Positions 11,801-23,570 of a DNA stretch of 64,000 nucleotides are shown one piece after another. The stretch lies in NCBI GenBank assembly GCA_008694505.1, contig VZDJ01007755.1:8632334-8696333 (forward strand). Direction: 5' to 3'. Both the position numbers and the translations under genes were made by a program. Below the pieces are notes generated by a model. That model was not told where the DNA came from. It worked only from the letters and a program-made list of their open reading frames with translations, and did not search any database. The number at the start of each line of letters is the position of its first letter. The stretch's first letter is position 1. The stretch comes from Cyanoderma ruficeps (lineage: Eukaryota > Chordata > Aves > Passeriformes > Timaliidae).

Positions 11801-14800
11801 ATGGAACTAGGAAACTGCTATCAAGCTAAAAAGGAAATTATCACATTAGAAGCAAGGGCCTGGGTTAAGTTCCCTTCAGTGTGCCCAGCCTGTTTACATC
11901 CTTTCCATCAAAGCTTTCCAAAAATGTGGCACTATTAATATGTTACTACTGATAAGATTTTGAACCATCACATTACAACAGCATTTTACTGTTTGATATA
12001 CATGAACTTCTTATCAAGTTAATCCTCACAGACTTTTATTCATTAAATTCTCCAAGAGAGATTTGATAACCAACAGCTGAGGATGCAGAATGAGGGAAAA
12101 AACTATGCCTCTGGGGAGGAAAACAAAGCAAAATAAAACCAGAGCTCTGCTTTTAAGTGAACTCTTCCTGAATGGTTAGCTGAACTGAAAAACTCCTGTT
12201 TGAGTTATTCTGGTTTTTGACCACCAGTACATTTAACTCAAATCTGAATACCCATTTGTATTCAGTAGACAGATTCCTCTGGGAAATGTATGGCGTTCCA
12301 GAAGTAGATTAAACCATCATCTTTAAGTGAGCTAGAATTTAATTCTGGAATGTGTAGCTTGTCTCAGGTTTAAATGCATAACCATTCTCAGATTAGTTTT
12401 CTTTATTTTCTTGCCTCAGATATATCAAACCATCTACACTCTACCTTCTGCTCTGTAGTATATACTAACTGAAGGATAGGGTCAGCCACGTTCCCATTTT
12501 TTTCTGAGTGTGAACATCTGAAAAAAGAATCATCCTAGACTGCATTTTTATTTGTTTACATTACATTTACACAAGTCACTGCAGTGACATGTGAATGCCT
12601 ATAGAGCTTCTCAAATTCTTTAAACAGGATAAAAAGTGACTAGAAATTTTTCAATATTCCCAGTTTTCTTCTTTTACAACATTTTAAAAATTTCTTTTCT
12701 TCCTTGAATATTTGCTTTCATGACCCTCACAGCCCTTTCACCAAATTAATAATGCAGTCATCTGTGTACCAACCTTAACACCCCATGATTTGTAAAAAAA
12801 GTCATGTTAGAAAAAAGTGCAAATCTAATCAGTGCTGTCAACTTATTAAAGTTTGATTTCCTATTGTATTGGTCATAAAATCTTAATGTGTTACTGAAAA
12901 ATTCACTTATTAAGACAGATAGGTTTGTCACACAATCTCTTTCTTATGATTTTTTTTACCTTTCTTGTGTTTCTTAACAATCTATTAATTTATAACTATT
13001 ATTCCTTGCATCTCCCAAAGAACATGGCCAAAGAAAAGGATTAAGCAGGCAGCACAAGAGTTCCTTGCTCAAGTCGTCATCACCTCACCTTGCCATTTGC
13101 CTCAGTCTACCTGAAATTCCATGCAATGGCCTTGCCAAATTTCCTATTTCATGGAGACATTGTGAAGCATAAACTAAAGAAGTCTCCAGTAGCATAAGTG
13201 ACTACGAGGAACATAGGAACCATTTGATTCCTTCTGGAGGACATCATAAACCTTTTGCTAGGATCTGGTCTTATTTCCTTGATGGCTTAGATATTTTACA
13301 GTTTTGCCTCCTACAAAATTAAAGCAAAAACTTTCAAAGTAAAAAATTAAATATCTTCAAACACTTGCTCTGATCTGCTGCCTACTCCTTGTAGGTGCCC
13401 AGGCTCCTGAGGCTCCCAAATTGCAAACAGTACAGCTTTGCTGCTGGGCACGTGTACAACTATTCCAGCTCTGACAACAATAAGCTGCTTAATGTCTTAT
13501 CTTTGGTGCAATGCACAGCTCATCACTGCTTTGCCAATCTTGCCTGAAGAAACCTGACCATCCCCTCTCACAGCCCAGGCAGCCAGCTGTTGCTGTCCTC
13601 CATTCCTTTGGCTAGTAGTTAAACAGCTCTCTTTCCACTCCAGAGATCCAGTTCAGTGCCTGGTTTAGAGCAAGGATTTAAGTCCATATATCTAAGCCTG
13701 CAAGTCAGTGAATCAGCTCAGTGCTCCTCCTCCTGTCTAGGTTGTGTATAAGAACAGGCTGATGAGTGCACAACATCTAATTCCACAACAGATCTCACAG
13801 CTCCAAATGCCCAGTGGCAAGAGATACCTAATTTTAAGCCTTGGTTTTCATACCCATTTCTTTGATAGGCATAAAAATCGTGTCAAATATAAACACCTCC
13901 CCCACCCCCCCATATAAAGGTTCTGTATCTGCCCAGGATTCAGAAGCCAGAATATCCAACTCAAATCTGAGCATGCCTGGATGGAACAGCCCAACCACCT
14001 CCAGGCACTGTATCACTGTCCCTGAATCCCCAGTACAAGTCTAGCTCAGTTGTGTTAACTGTAGGGACAAACAAGAAGATCTGAGGAAATTCAAGTACTA
14101 CTGACTTCCATTTGGCTGCCATACTTGCAGCATTAGATGTAAAAAATGGAACTAAATATATGTTCCTAGTATCAACCCAGGATTCCCACGCTGAGATTTA
14201 AACCTGAAGTCAGTCACCACTTCTGTTGCTGTAGCTCTCCAAGAGAATTGGTTTCGCCTTTTCTGCATTTATTCTCACTTACATATAAACATTATAAGTA
14301 GATATTTCTGCATATGCATGTTTATGCCTAACTAGGTATGTGTAGATACCTACATCCACAAAGAAGCTCTACTCAAATATCTTCAATTATTTTTATATGT
14401 TTTAGATTAAATAGTCATTTTCTGGTGTCTTTCTTGTATATTCCTGGACTTTTTTTCCTCTAAACTCCCTCATATGCTGAACTGATGGTTTACTAAAGGA
14501 TCTTATACAGAATTTTGAGCCAATTAGATCCATTATTTGTTTATTTAAATGAAGATTTCCAGCCTCTATTTCTGCATTGAAATTTTGTCATAGTGCTTGT
14601 TTCTAATCTCAAATAATACTAAAAAATTACATTAGATTGATAAAGATTTTTATATATACTCAATAAAAAATAGAAAGGCAATGTCCACCGCCTTGAAAAA
14701 TAATCAAATCGTATTAGATGTTATCATCACCAATTCTCCATATATCAATCTTTTCCCTGGTCTAAATTAGGCCCCATATGTTTTCAATAAAATTTTTCTG

Positions 14801-15569
14801 CACATAGTAATATTGACTAAAAATTATATATAAACAGAACTTACTACTTCATTTTTATTAATTTTTCACTAGCAAAATTATGTCTTTTATTTAATAAAAT
14901 ATTTTTGTATTGAAGCTATTAATTTTCAATCAAGTTCTAATTAAATTACCAAAAGCCATAAAAATATTTGCTAATAGGAAGTCTGTGAGATGAATACATG
15001 ACCACGGAGTGGTAAAAAGTATCATTGCTGTTTCCAAGTTCTTTCAGTAAAATATAAGAAAGACTACTCCAAGTTTCATTGTGTGAGACACTGATATTAG
15101 ACTAGATAAAATACAAAAATTTTAATTTTTTTAAAAAAGAAAAGCATACATTGGCCAAGTTAAGGAGCAGGTGATCTTTTATTTCTATCTCTTAAGCAAA
15201 TTTAGTCAAATCATGTACTCTGTGCTCAACACAGATAAAATCCAGGACATGTAATTTTTAGTGGAAAGGATCTGTTCAACAGACTGAGCCCGAGATGAAT
15301 CCTTGTGGTGTTTCTTCAGTGATAAAATATCACAAAGCCAAGAAAAAACAGATGAGTTAACTCAGAAGACAATGTATCACCTATCATTAAAAACAAAGTA
15401 GAGGTCAGTGACGGAAAGGCCTGGCTCTCAATACAGGTTCATAACATTTCTGCTTCTGCTGCCGCATTGCTTTTTCAAGTTTTCTTCCTCTTACTGTTAT
15501 TATTCTTCACTTAAGACAAAACAATCCTTCTTTCTCCCATTAGCTGTTAGTTTTTGTGTCGGGCTCTTC
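8831..15569. other. Intergenic, AT-rich, no gene seen
   Basis: No supported coding region is present. Contents are a poly-T run at about 11765-11779, a C-rich run near 13900-13911, and a GC-richer stretch at 11450-11660 with several factor-like motifs (reported as a finding). Otherwise the sequence is unremarkable AT-rich DNA. Confidence 0.6.
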
Positions 15570-15840
15570 TTGGCATCATCTCAGTGATATCAACCAACAG
15601 AACGAGAGGCGATAGGCAGAAACTGAGGCACAGGAAATTCCACCTGTATATAAGAAAGAACTTCTCTATTGTGCAGGTGGCCACTGGAACAGATTGTCCA
15701 GAGAGGTTGTGGAGTCTCCCTCACTGGGGTGTTCACGAACCATCTGGATGCAATGCTGTGCCATGTGCTCTGGGAGCAGGGAGGTTGGACCTGATGACCC
15801 AACATGGTTGCTTCCAACCTGGCCCATTCTGTGATCTGTG
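15570..15840 (+). mobile_element. CR1 LINE 3' end (sense orientation)
   Basis: The order of diagnostic pieces is that of a CR1 3' tail: GAACGAGAGGCGATAGGCAG, AAATTCCACCTG, AAGAACTTCT, CACTGGAACAGATTGTCCAG, AGAGGTTGTGGAGTCTCC, CATCTGGATGCAATGCTGTG and GGAGGTTGGACCTGATGACC. It ends in the short ATTCTGTGATCTGTGAAT type of terminal repeat. The open frames across it (15554-15841 plus, 15590-15817 minus) are by-products of the element. It is moderately diverged and severely 5'-truncated, as is typical. Confidence 0.92.
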
Positions 15841-16539
15841 AATCTGCATCTGGAAAAGACGTATATTCACGTGCTCCACTCCCCTTCAGGATACAGCTAC
15901 ACTACATTGTACTACACCGTGAAATGTGTTTATGCTGTTATCTTCACTCTACTGAATATTGAGAAGTATCTATTTTCAAATTATTTTCTAAATTTAAAAA
16001 TGACTGATTTTAATTATTTAAATGTTGTTATTGTCCCTTAATTTCTTGAAAATTTCAAGCACTAATTAAGAAAAAATGCTCAGATTTTCAGACCAAATTA
16101 TTCTTATATTGATCTAATACTGTCTAAAAGGATGCTGAATTGGAGAAATATATTCAGATCAATTCTTTAAACCATTTGGTAATGATGACTTATCACAGTG
16201 ACAAAGAAGGCATGCTTTATAGTAAAATATTGGCCATGTTTCCATAGGATTCTAAAGGCACATTTATGCAGTTACACTTCTCTTCAGAAGTGCAGTAGCA
16301 GACACTCGCTTTTTGCAGGCACAGCCAATGCTGTCTTCAGAGAATCAGAAGACAGCACAAGGCCTTAGAGAATGGAAAAAATAGAAAACTCCTCAGAAAT
16401 ACAAAACCCCCTCCGGAGCAACCTCTGCTTAAGATCACAATCCCCCTGGCTTTCACTTGGAACGTGTCAAGGAAAAAAAAAAACAACTTGCAGAAAATTA
16501 TTTGAATCTTACTGAAATAAAACCAGTAAATTTTTTGCA
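15841..16539. other. Intergenic, AT-rich
   Basis: AT-rich DNA with short A- and T-runs, for example near 16470-16485. I see no gene or repeat. Confidence 0.6.
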
Positions 16540-16740
16540 AAATCACCTCTGATAAGGTCACCAGCCAAGGTCAACCCTTGGCAATCACTCCGGTGCCGTG
16601 AGAGAACAATGGAGCCTCGCCTCGGAGCGAGCGGGCAGGCGCGGGCTCCGCGGCTCCATCTGGGCAGATAAGCACTCCCTGTGACTTCAAATAAATCACA
16701 GCGAGAGGAAAGAGTCGTGTCGGATAGGTCCCTTCTCATG
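16540..16740. promoter_or_regulatory. CpG-rich patch with GATA, SOX and nuclear-receptor motifs
   Basis: A short island of GC- and CpG-rich sequence sits in AT-rich surroundings. Sites seen: TGATAAG at 16550-16556 and AGATAAG at 16676-16682 (GATA type); AACAATGG at 16605-16612 (a full SOX consensus); and two AGGTCA half-sites at 16555-16560 and 16568-16573 in direct orientation, spaced seven bases. The second half-site has the CCAAGGTCA extension used by monomeric receptors such as ERR or NR5A. An inverted repeat (ATGGAGCC at 16609-16616, GGCTCCAT at 16652-16659) encloses a second pair, CGGAGC and GCTCCG. It could be an enhancer or a small unannotated promoter; it lies about 44 kb 3' of SOX17 and 11 kb 5' of RP1. 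Confidence 0.45.
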
Positions 16741-18464
16741 TTTTTCTTAGCAGACTGCCACAGGGAAATACTCAGATGCTGAAGGATGTCTGTTTACTTA
16801 GAAGAGACTGATGTGAAAAGAAGTGACATACTATAATCTGGTCACGCGAACTGTCTCTTAGCAATTAGACTGTCTTAGTGGCTTAATGTTATTTTAGGCT
16901 AAATTCTTGCTTTTGGAAAGAGGACTTGCTGGCTGAAAAACACAGTACATGTTATGCCACATCATCCATGCACTTAGGATGATATCAGAGGCTATTAAAG
17001 TCATTGCATCATTTTTTTAAAATGTATAACCTCAAGCTGAACTGAGTTACTCCTTTGCCTTTTTGAACAGAGAAAAAGAAAATGTAATATGCTTTATTCA
17101 GAGTGTTTTCTGGATACTAGCCTTTAACTTTTATCTCCTTTCAGAGACTGAGGGGAATGAAGGTGAAAAATATTTTTTGTAAGATCCCATTAGAGGGCTA
17201 AGAAACAAATTTTCATTTAGATACTTCTTTCTTTTTATTGCCACTGATATCCTTTAATTGCAGATTTTCCTAGGATTGTCTCATATTAAAAATATAGATT
17301 GAGAGATAGTTCCTAGCAGACATTAAGTTGTTTATGCTGCAATAAATAACAACAAACTTGTTTGCAAGTCAAGAAAAGTTCTCTGTCAAGATGTAACGTA
17401 AAATAGCTGCAGAAGCAAGAAGGTAAGATGAAAGACTACTAAGTAATAGCAACATGAGTGTACACTACAAAAGGAGCTGATTCAAATTAGACTAATTTTT
17501 ATCTGTGAGAACCATTTCTACCAGCTTGGTAAAATAATGTGCTAAACAAGAACCATACCCAAGTCTCCTCCATACGTGCACATCCCATCAGGCCCTTAAT
17601 TCCCATAACTTTGGTTGAATTTTACCACTGTTTTTTGTCCTTCTCCAATGCAGCTGTGCATTTTCTTAATTTTAAATACATCAGAGCTTTGTTGAACTGA
17701 TACATTCTGCTTTATCTTTCATCTATCATCAATAATTCAGTTTCATTCTATGTTGCATGTGCTCCCCATCATATTACATACACTACACAAATATGCAAGA
17801 CATATTTGTTTCTATTATCAATTCAAGTGGGAACGGAATTGTAAATCTCAAAGTTGGAGAACAGAATCATGGAAGGAATAATAATGACTCATAATTGATC
17901 TGCTTTCAAAAAGCATATTTAATACCTAGTAATAACAGTCCTTTTAAAAGGCCCAAATTGTTTATATATGTGCACTCAGAATAGGGTAGATAGACAGATA
18001 GACAGACAGATAGATAGATATGATCTGTTATCATACTGTTAGCAGATAGTGGAAGGCTTTTTTATTCTGTCAAGTTCAAAGTTTTGCTACTTCCACAGCT
18101 GTCTTAGACAATGTTATCTTTTATGACAAATAGCAAAGATATATTCCCTGATTTGTTTTTAAAAACACTACTGTCAGGGTTGCAGACAGACAAGCTCATG
18201 CATTGGTTTGCCCATGCCAAGATTTTGATAGCAGGGGGATAAAGGTAGGAATGGGAGAAAGCTGAGGCTGTCCTGTGCTGGACACAGCTGATTCCTGTCA
18301 GCTCTAAGAGATCTAACACAGGACACAGATGAACCCATCATGTTCACATATCTGTGACAACATATTTAAGAAAAGAAAAAAAATGCTGGACAGGCAGGGA
18401 AGAAAGGACAAAAGGGAATGAGAAATGGCAATGTAAGCACCAATGCAAGACAAGAAGCAGCGAA
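16741..18464. other. Intergenic, AT-rich, with a tetranucleotide repeat
   Basis: No gene is visible. It contains the GATA/GACA microsatellite described separately. The remainder is ordinary AT-rich DNA. Confidence 0.6.
17987..18021. repeat. (GATA/GACA)n microsatellite
   Basis: About nine tetranucleotide units alternate between TAGA/GATA and GACA, 35 bases in all. Such mixed tracts are likely length-polymorphic. Confidence 0.9.
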
Positions 18465-18995
18465 GGTGCTACAGATGCTGGAGCAGAAACTCCCCTGCAA
18501 CCCCTTGAATAGCCCACACTGAAGCAGAAATTTAAACCTGGGCTGGCAAGGCCTCATGCCAGAGCATTTTCCCCTGTACGACCACAGCTCATGGAAGAAC
18601 CCCACTAGAGGAGAGGAAAGGTATCAAATGGAAGGAAAGACTGAGATGTGCTGGAGATTGACTGTGCCTGTGCCCATCCCTGTCCCTCACTGTACGGCTT
18701 GTGGGGTGGGTGGCAGGATCTGAGAGAAGAGAAGTTGCACTTGGAAAAGATGCTTTTTTGTTTTATTGCTTGTCTTTGTTTCTCACTACCTGAACCTATT
18801 TTCATTGGCAATACATGAAATTCATTTTCCCCAAGTCAGGGCTGTTTTACTCACAACAATAATTTGTATGCAGTTTCTCTAACTTTATCTCAACCCACCA
18901 GTTTCCTCATCCTATTTTCTTCCTCAGCCCCCTGAGGAGGAGTGGGTGTGCAGCTGGGTGGGTGTTTGGCTCTTAGCAGTGGCTAACCCACTGCA
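18465..18995 (+). mobile_element. Degraded avian ERVL-type LTR
   Basis: Several pieces occur in the order found in a common bird ERVL LTR family. 'GCTGGAGCAGAAACTCCCCT' comes first, then 'CATGGAAGAACCCCACT', 'CCATCCCTGTCCCT', 'TTCATTGGCAATAC', 'TTTTCCCCAAGTCAG', 'CTTTATCTCAACCCA' and 'GAGGAGGAGTGGGTG', ending near 'GGCTAACCCACTG'. Only LTR-like, non-coding sequence is present; no retroviral gene is visible. The copy is old, with many substitutions and deletions. The assignment rests on remembered consensus features, so the exact family and left boundary are uncertain. Confidence 0.7.
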
Positions 18996-21900
18996 GCTCC
19001 CCAGGAGAAACACAGATCCCTGAATCCAGAAACTGCATCTCCTGGCTTGTGCAGCTCATCTAGATGAAAATCAAGGTGTTTCATGAGAATTACTGCCTCA
19101 TAAATATTCCTGTCCTAAACACAATGCCTGCTAGCAGCAGATGTAGATAAGGGACAAATGAGGCTGAAAAATACTTTTTGCTTTAGTTTTCTTCAAAGGA
19201 TTCAGAGCTAAAATCCTCACTGTTATAATAGGAAGTATTTAGTCAGTGCAGTGCAGGGAAAGCACTACCTTTCCCTTGGTAGTGGTCAATTTCAGACAAC
19301 CTGTCCACAAACTGACACAAACTGTGTCCTTTGCCCAAGTAATCCCATTCAGGCAAATGAAACTAATACTGTGACCAAGGGTTTTAGACTCAAATTTGTC
19401 TAAATTGAAACTGTTAAGAGGAAATTTGGTTCCATGCATTCCAATACTTAAAATGCTAAAAAAAATATTAAGCTCTCAAATAACTTATTCTGCTATTTTC
19501 TAAATGAAATTTCTGTTCTTTGGTTAGATAACACTTTTATTTTAGAAACTTACCATATGTTTAAAATGCTAAAATAAGAAAAGATCACTATTGAAATAAC
19601 ATATCAAACCGTTTAAATGGTTTAAATTCAATATTTTTAATTGATCAGAGCTTTTTTTCTTGGTTGGTGCCCAATTTTTATGCCCCTTCTTTTGACACTT
19701 TAACCCTGGATTCACAGAAAATAAAAAAAAAAAACCAAAACAACTGACTGGAATCTCAAAAATGCTTGCATGATGGGAAGAGGCCATGATTAGAATTTAA
19801 TCACCATTATGATCACATCTTAAAAAGTAAATGCTGTTTTTTCTAACATTTAAAACAAGATCATAAAAACTGCATAACTGGGAGCTTGCCACATGGCAGC
19901 TGACATAAGCTGGCCTTACTCCCCTAGAAGCCCTTCATGGCACTTGTAGCAAATCACAACAACAGAAGATCAAGTGGACCTTTCTGTGATATTATAAGCA
20001 TGCTATTCCAACGTGTCTACAAGCGACTCAGTACTACTGATGCACGGAAAAGTAAAACGCTACTTTGGGAGTGGACAGGTGTAGTAACAGAGATGCTCAA
20101 AAGAAAGCCAACAAACATTATTCAGTATTAAAAGTACTTCATTGAAATTATTAGTGCATATTGTTGAAAGAAGGATTAATATCTTTTTGCTGACAAAGTG
20201 TAATGTCTTTTTTATACAAAGTATGTGTCAAATCACTTCTTGAATCCTTTCCTCCTCACAACAACATCAGTAATTAGCCAATATATTTAAATTTAAATTT
20301 AAAAAGGCAACTTTTTCTATTTGAAGAAAATTGAGTTTAAGGTCACATGAAGTCACTGCATAGCTAATGTGCACCCATCTAAGAATCAAATTTAGACACT
20401 GCATCCTGCTCAGTTCAGAATCCTAATGTGAAGTCAATGGAAAAATACACAGAAAAAATCTTTTTCACAAAGTTTATCAAAACAAAGGGCTATATTAAAA
20501 GAAAGTGCCTCACAGGCAAAAAAAAGAAAAACCAAACCCCCCCCCAAAAAAAACCAAAACAAAACAACAACAAAGAAAACCCAAAAAACAAAACAAAACA
20601 AAAAGAAACAACCAAAAAACCCTGAGAGATCTGTGACATGAAGGAGCGATTCTGTCCATTCTAGGCAGGCAAAACTAAAGTGAGTTAATTTCAGCAAACA
20701 GAAATGCTGATGAAACAGAAATGCTGATGCAAAAATATGTATAAGGAAAAGAAGCCCATTTGACTTCTGCAGAATCCTGCTGTTTCTTCCTAAAAAGGAG
20801 AGATTTGAGTAAAATTATACCAACAATTAATTTGAGCTAGTGCTTTCAAGAGCTCTCTGTTATCATCTCTGAATGAGACTGACTTTTTAAAGCATAAAGT
20901 TTGCGATATTTCTGGAATACATCCTTTGCAAAATGCTCTAGGTTGTAAAATGCTCAGGAAATTTTCTGTCTCAGCCCTAACCTCTGGCAAAGATAACCTC
21001 AAAACATCTAGAAATTCTGAAAATTGTAATTTCAGCCACTTGTCATTCTGTATTTGCTCATATTTTTAATATCAGACTGAGAGAACAGCTGGAAAAGGGG
21101 TGCTTCTGAAATGCCATAAAAATTATTTGTATCACTTAACTTCATCAAGATATTTAAAACTGATGACAAAATTTGCTCCTGTGCTAGAACTGACTAAAAC
21201 TGTCCACACCCATAAGCCTTTTGCAGTGCCTCTTTTAAGTTTGTCTTTGATGCCAGGGCCTTATCTATGAAACAAACCCATCAATTTCCAGACAAAAACT
21301 GGAAAGAGATTAGCTCCCTCCCTACTGAGATAAATCACTTCCCAGCGTACGCACTTGCAAACTTCAACATTTTTCATACGGTTTTCACTCTGACTTGGCC
21401 TGTGAAGGAATGTTAGCTTCAAGAGAATTAATACTTCTGTGACACAAACATAGAGCTGTAGGCTCAATTTTCAGAATTGATTGGTAGCATTATTCTTTAA
21501 CTACATATAATGCAAACAGTTATTTACTTGTTTTTCACATGAATGATCATACTGGGTTTTGAGTCAGGCAAGAAAGAAAGAAAAATATTCTTTTTGCATC
21601 TGTTGAGATTAAGTTGATAGTTGAACTTCAGCAGATGCCTTTAAAAACTGATGTTGGACAGCTGCAAATATATTAGTGATTCTACATGTGAACATCATAA
21701 CACAAACAGAGATCTTATAAGCTTCTGGAAATATTCCAGTTTTCCAGCACCTGAGATCCCAGCACGGACCCATTTCTCAAATATTTTGAATGCTGTGCAA
21801 ATTCTTGCTATATAAAAGCAGTTATAGCCTATAATTTCTCTAAAATAGAGGCAAAATTGGGTTAGAGCATACAGTCAAATGCATTGACTTACACATACAG

Positions 21901-22098
21901 AATGAAGAATATTGTTCCCTTTTACAAGAACAAAAGCAAGTACCAGTTAGTTCTTTAATATCCAGCCTAAATCACTGTATATCAAAAATTCGTTTATTTG
22001 TCACAAGTGCGTCTTAAGACACAAACAAGCAGATACCGGTGTCCATTCACATCAGTGTAAACAGACCATTAAGACAGTTTGTAAGGGTTTTGACTTGG
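18996..22098. other. Intergenic with A/C-rich low complexity
   Basis: No gene is supported. Besides the A/C-rich tract listed separately there is a self-complementary AAATTTAAATTTAAA stretch near 20288-20303 and a weak, uncertain MIR-like segment around 20315-20420. Confidence 0.6.
20519..20621. repeat. A/C-rich low-complexity tract
   Basis: About 100 bases consist almost only of A and C: a C9 run near 20537-20545, then runs of A broken by single C or CC. The opposite strand therefore gives a spurious phenylalanine/valine-rich frame. Confidence 0.95.
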
Positions 22099-22560
22099 AA
22101 TCACAGAGCAGCTAATGTTGGAAAGTGCCTCTGGAGGTCACCTAATCCAACCCACAGCTCAGAGCAGGGTCAGCCACAGCAGGCTGCCTGGAACCATGTC
22201 TAGATGGCTTTGGAATATTTCCAAGGATGAGACACCACTGTCTCTGAGCAGCCTGTGCCAGTATTTCATCTCCTTACATTAATTATTTTTTCTTATGTTC
22301 CAGTGGAATTTCCTGTATTTCAATTTGTGCTGCTTTTATTTTTCTAGATAACACTGAAGAGTTTGGCTTCATCTTCTTCACTCCCTGGTCATCAGCTATT
22401 TATACCCATTTACAACCTCCCCCTGACTTTTCTCAAGGCTAAACAAACCCATATCTCAGCCTCTCTTTGAATATTAGATGCTCTAGCAATCCCTTAATCA
22501 TCTTAGTGACCCTTTGCTGCACTCATGCCAGAAGGTCCATGCCATTCTTGTACTGGGAAT
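22099..22560 (-). mobile_element. CR1 LINE 3' portion (reverse orientation)
   Basis: The plus strand reads as the reverse complement of CR1: AATCACAGAGCAG, 'GTTGGAAAGTGCCTCTGGAG', 'CCTAATCCAACCC', 'CAGAGCAGGGTCAG', 'GGAATATTTCCAAGGATGAG', 'CTCTGAGCAGCCTGTGCCAG', later 'CCTTTGCTGCACTCATGCCA', and 'CATTCTTGTACTGGGAATTG' at the interior end. It covers roughly the last 460 bases of the element, diverged but continuous. Confidence 0.92.
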
Positions 22561-22935
22561 TGATTTTTCTTTTCCTTTTTCCTTCTGTCTTTAGATTTGG
22601 AAACATATCTTTCACATACCAAATATGTACTGATGCCACGTAAACTTTTTTCCCAGGATTTTTATCCCTTTTAGCTACAGAAAGCCAACGAGTACAATTT
22701 CATTGCAAAAAGTAATGAAATTACTCCCACCTGGGAGGGGAAAAGAATTAAATAATCTCACCAGCACAGCAGAGCCTTCTGCTTTAAGGTATTTCTTGCT
22801 CATCTACATCCACACAACAGTCTAGAGGCAAAATAATATTTTTACGTGTCCTTTTCTGTTGCAAATGTATCAGGTGAGGGTTAAGGTGTCAGGGCCACAG
22901 AAACAGCCAAAAGGCAAGAACTGTCTCTAGGAAAG
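22561..22935. other. Intergenic, AT-rich
   Basis: Nothing recognisable was seen between the CR1 copy and the LTR fragment. Confidence 0.55.
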
Positions 22936-22985
22936 TGTCTTGGTTTAGAAAGACAGGTATCTGCCAGGGAAANTCCACAAGGTGA
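22936..22985 (+). mobile_element. Short LTR 5'-end fragment, interrupted by an N
   Basis: The sequence begins TGTCTTGGTTTAGAAAGACA and continues GGTATCTGCCAGGGAA, resembling the start of a songbird endogenous-retrovirus LTR; the TG terminus fits. The match fades just after the undetermined base at 22973. No internal viral sequence is present. Family assignment and lineage meaning are tentative. Confidence 0.5.
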
Positions 22986-23457
22986 CACTGGACAGAGGAT
23001 TGGAATGCAAGGACATTTAAACAGACATTGACACATAACAGACAGCAACTCATCTACTGGCCAGCACATTCCCAGAAATCCAAATAATCATCTCTAAAAT
23101 TTATTGTAATCCCTAATCACACAGCAAGTAAACAAAGGTGCAAATGGCAGCAGCATTTGTTATGTGTTATTGCCTGGGGGTTTTAGCACACAAAATCATG
23201 AATTAAGGACATTAGATATCTAACACATGATCAGTCACAGTTTTTAATCCTGCAAAAGAAAGATGAGGATAGGCTTTGTCATGGGATATAAGTTTGTATA
23301 ACAGCTGTTGGAATTCAAGAACCACAGAGCTCAGTCTGAAAACAGCACAAAAGCTGTGTCAAAATCTGAATAAATTAGCTAATTCGTTTTTCTCTACCCT
23401 TGTTGTAATTTTGAAGCCATCATTAAACAATCTGCAGGCAACTCTCGCAACACTTTA
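22986..23457. other. Intergenic, no feature seen
   Basis: AT-rich DNA with no recognisable gene or repeat. Confidence 0.55.
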
Positions 23458-23570
23458 ATTCTCATTTTTCACAGAAGTAACTGCAGTCCCAGGCTTAAAA
23501 GACTGATGTCTGAGCAGCTCACGCAACAAGGTTAATGAACATTCAAATCCTGGATCTGTTAGTTTTGGAA
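23458..23570 (-). mobile_element. MIR-like SINE fossil
   Basis: Read on the plus strand, the segment follows the reverse complement of the amniote MIR core in order: a 'CTCATTTTTCACAGAAG' block, 'AACTGCAGTCCCAGGCTTAA', 'AGCAGCTCACGCAACAAGG' and 'ATTCAAATCCTGGATCTG'. Each is diverged. It is likely a very old insertion, predating birds. Confidence 0.45.

Noticed and set aside
15554..15841. Overlapping frames at 15.6 kb
   Set aside because: They lie inside a CR1 retroposon 3' end, downstream of its coding region.
20315..20420. Possible second MIR fossil
   Set aside because: Only scattered short agreements with the MIR core; too weak to call.
20428..20697. Lysine-rich plus frame and phenylalanine-rich minus frame
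   Set aside because: Both are translations of the A/C low-complexity tract.
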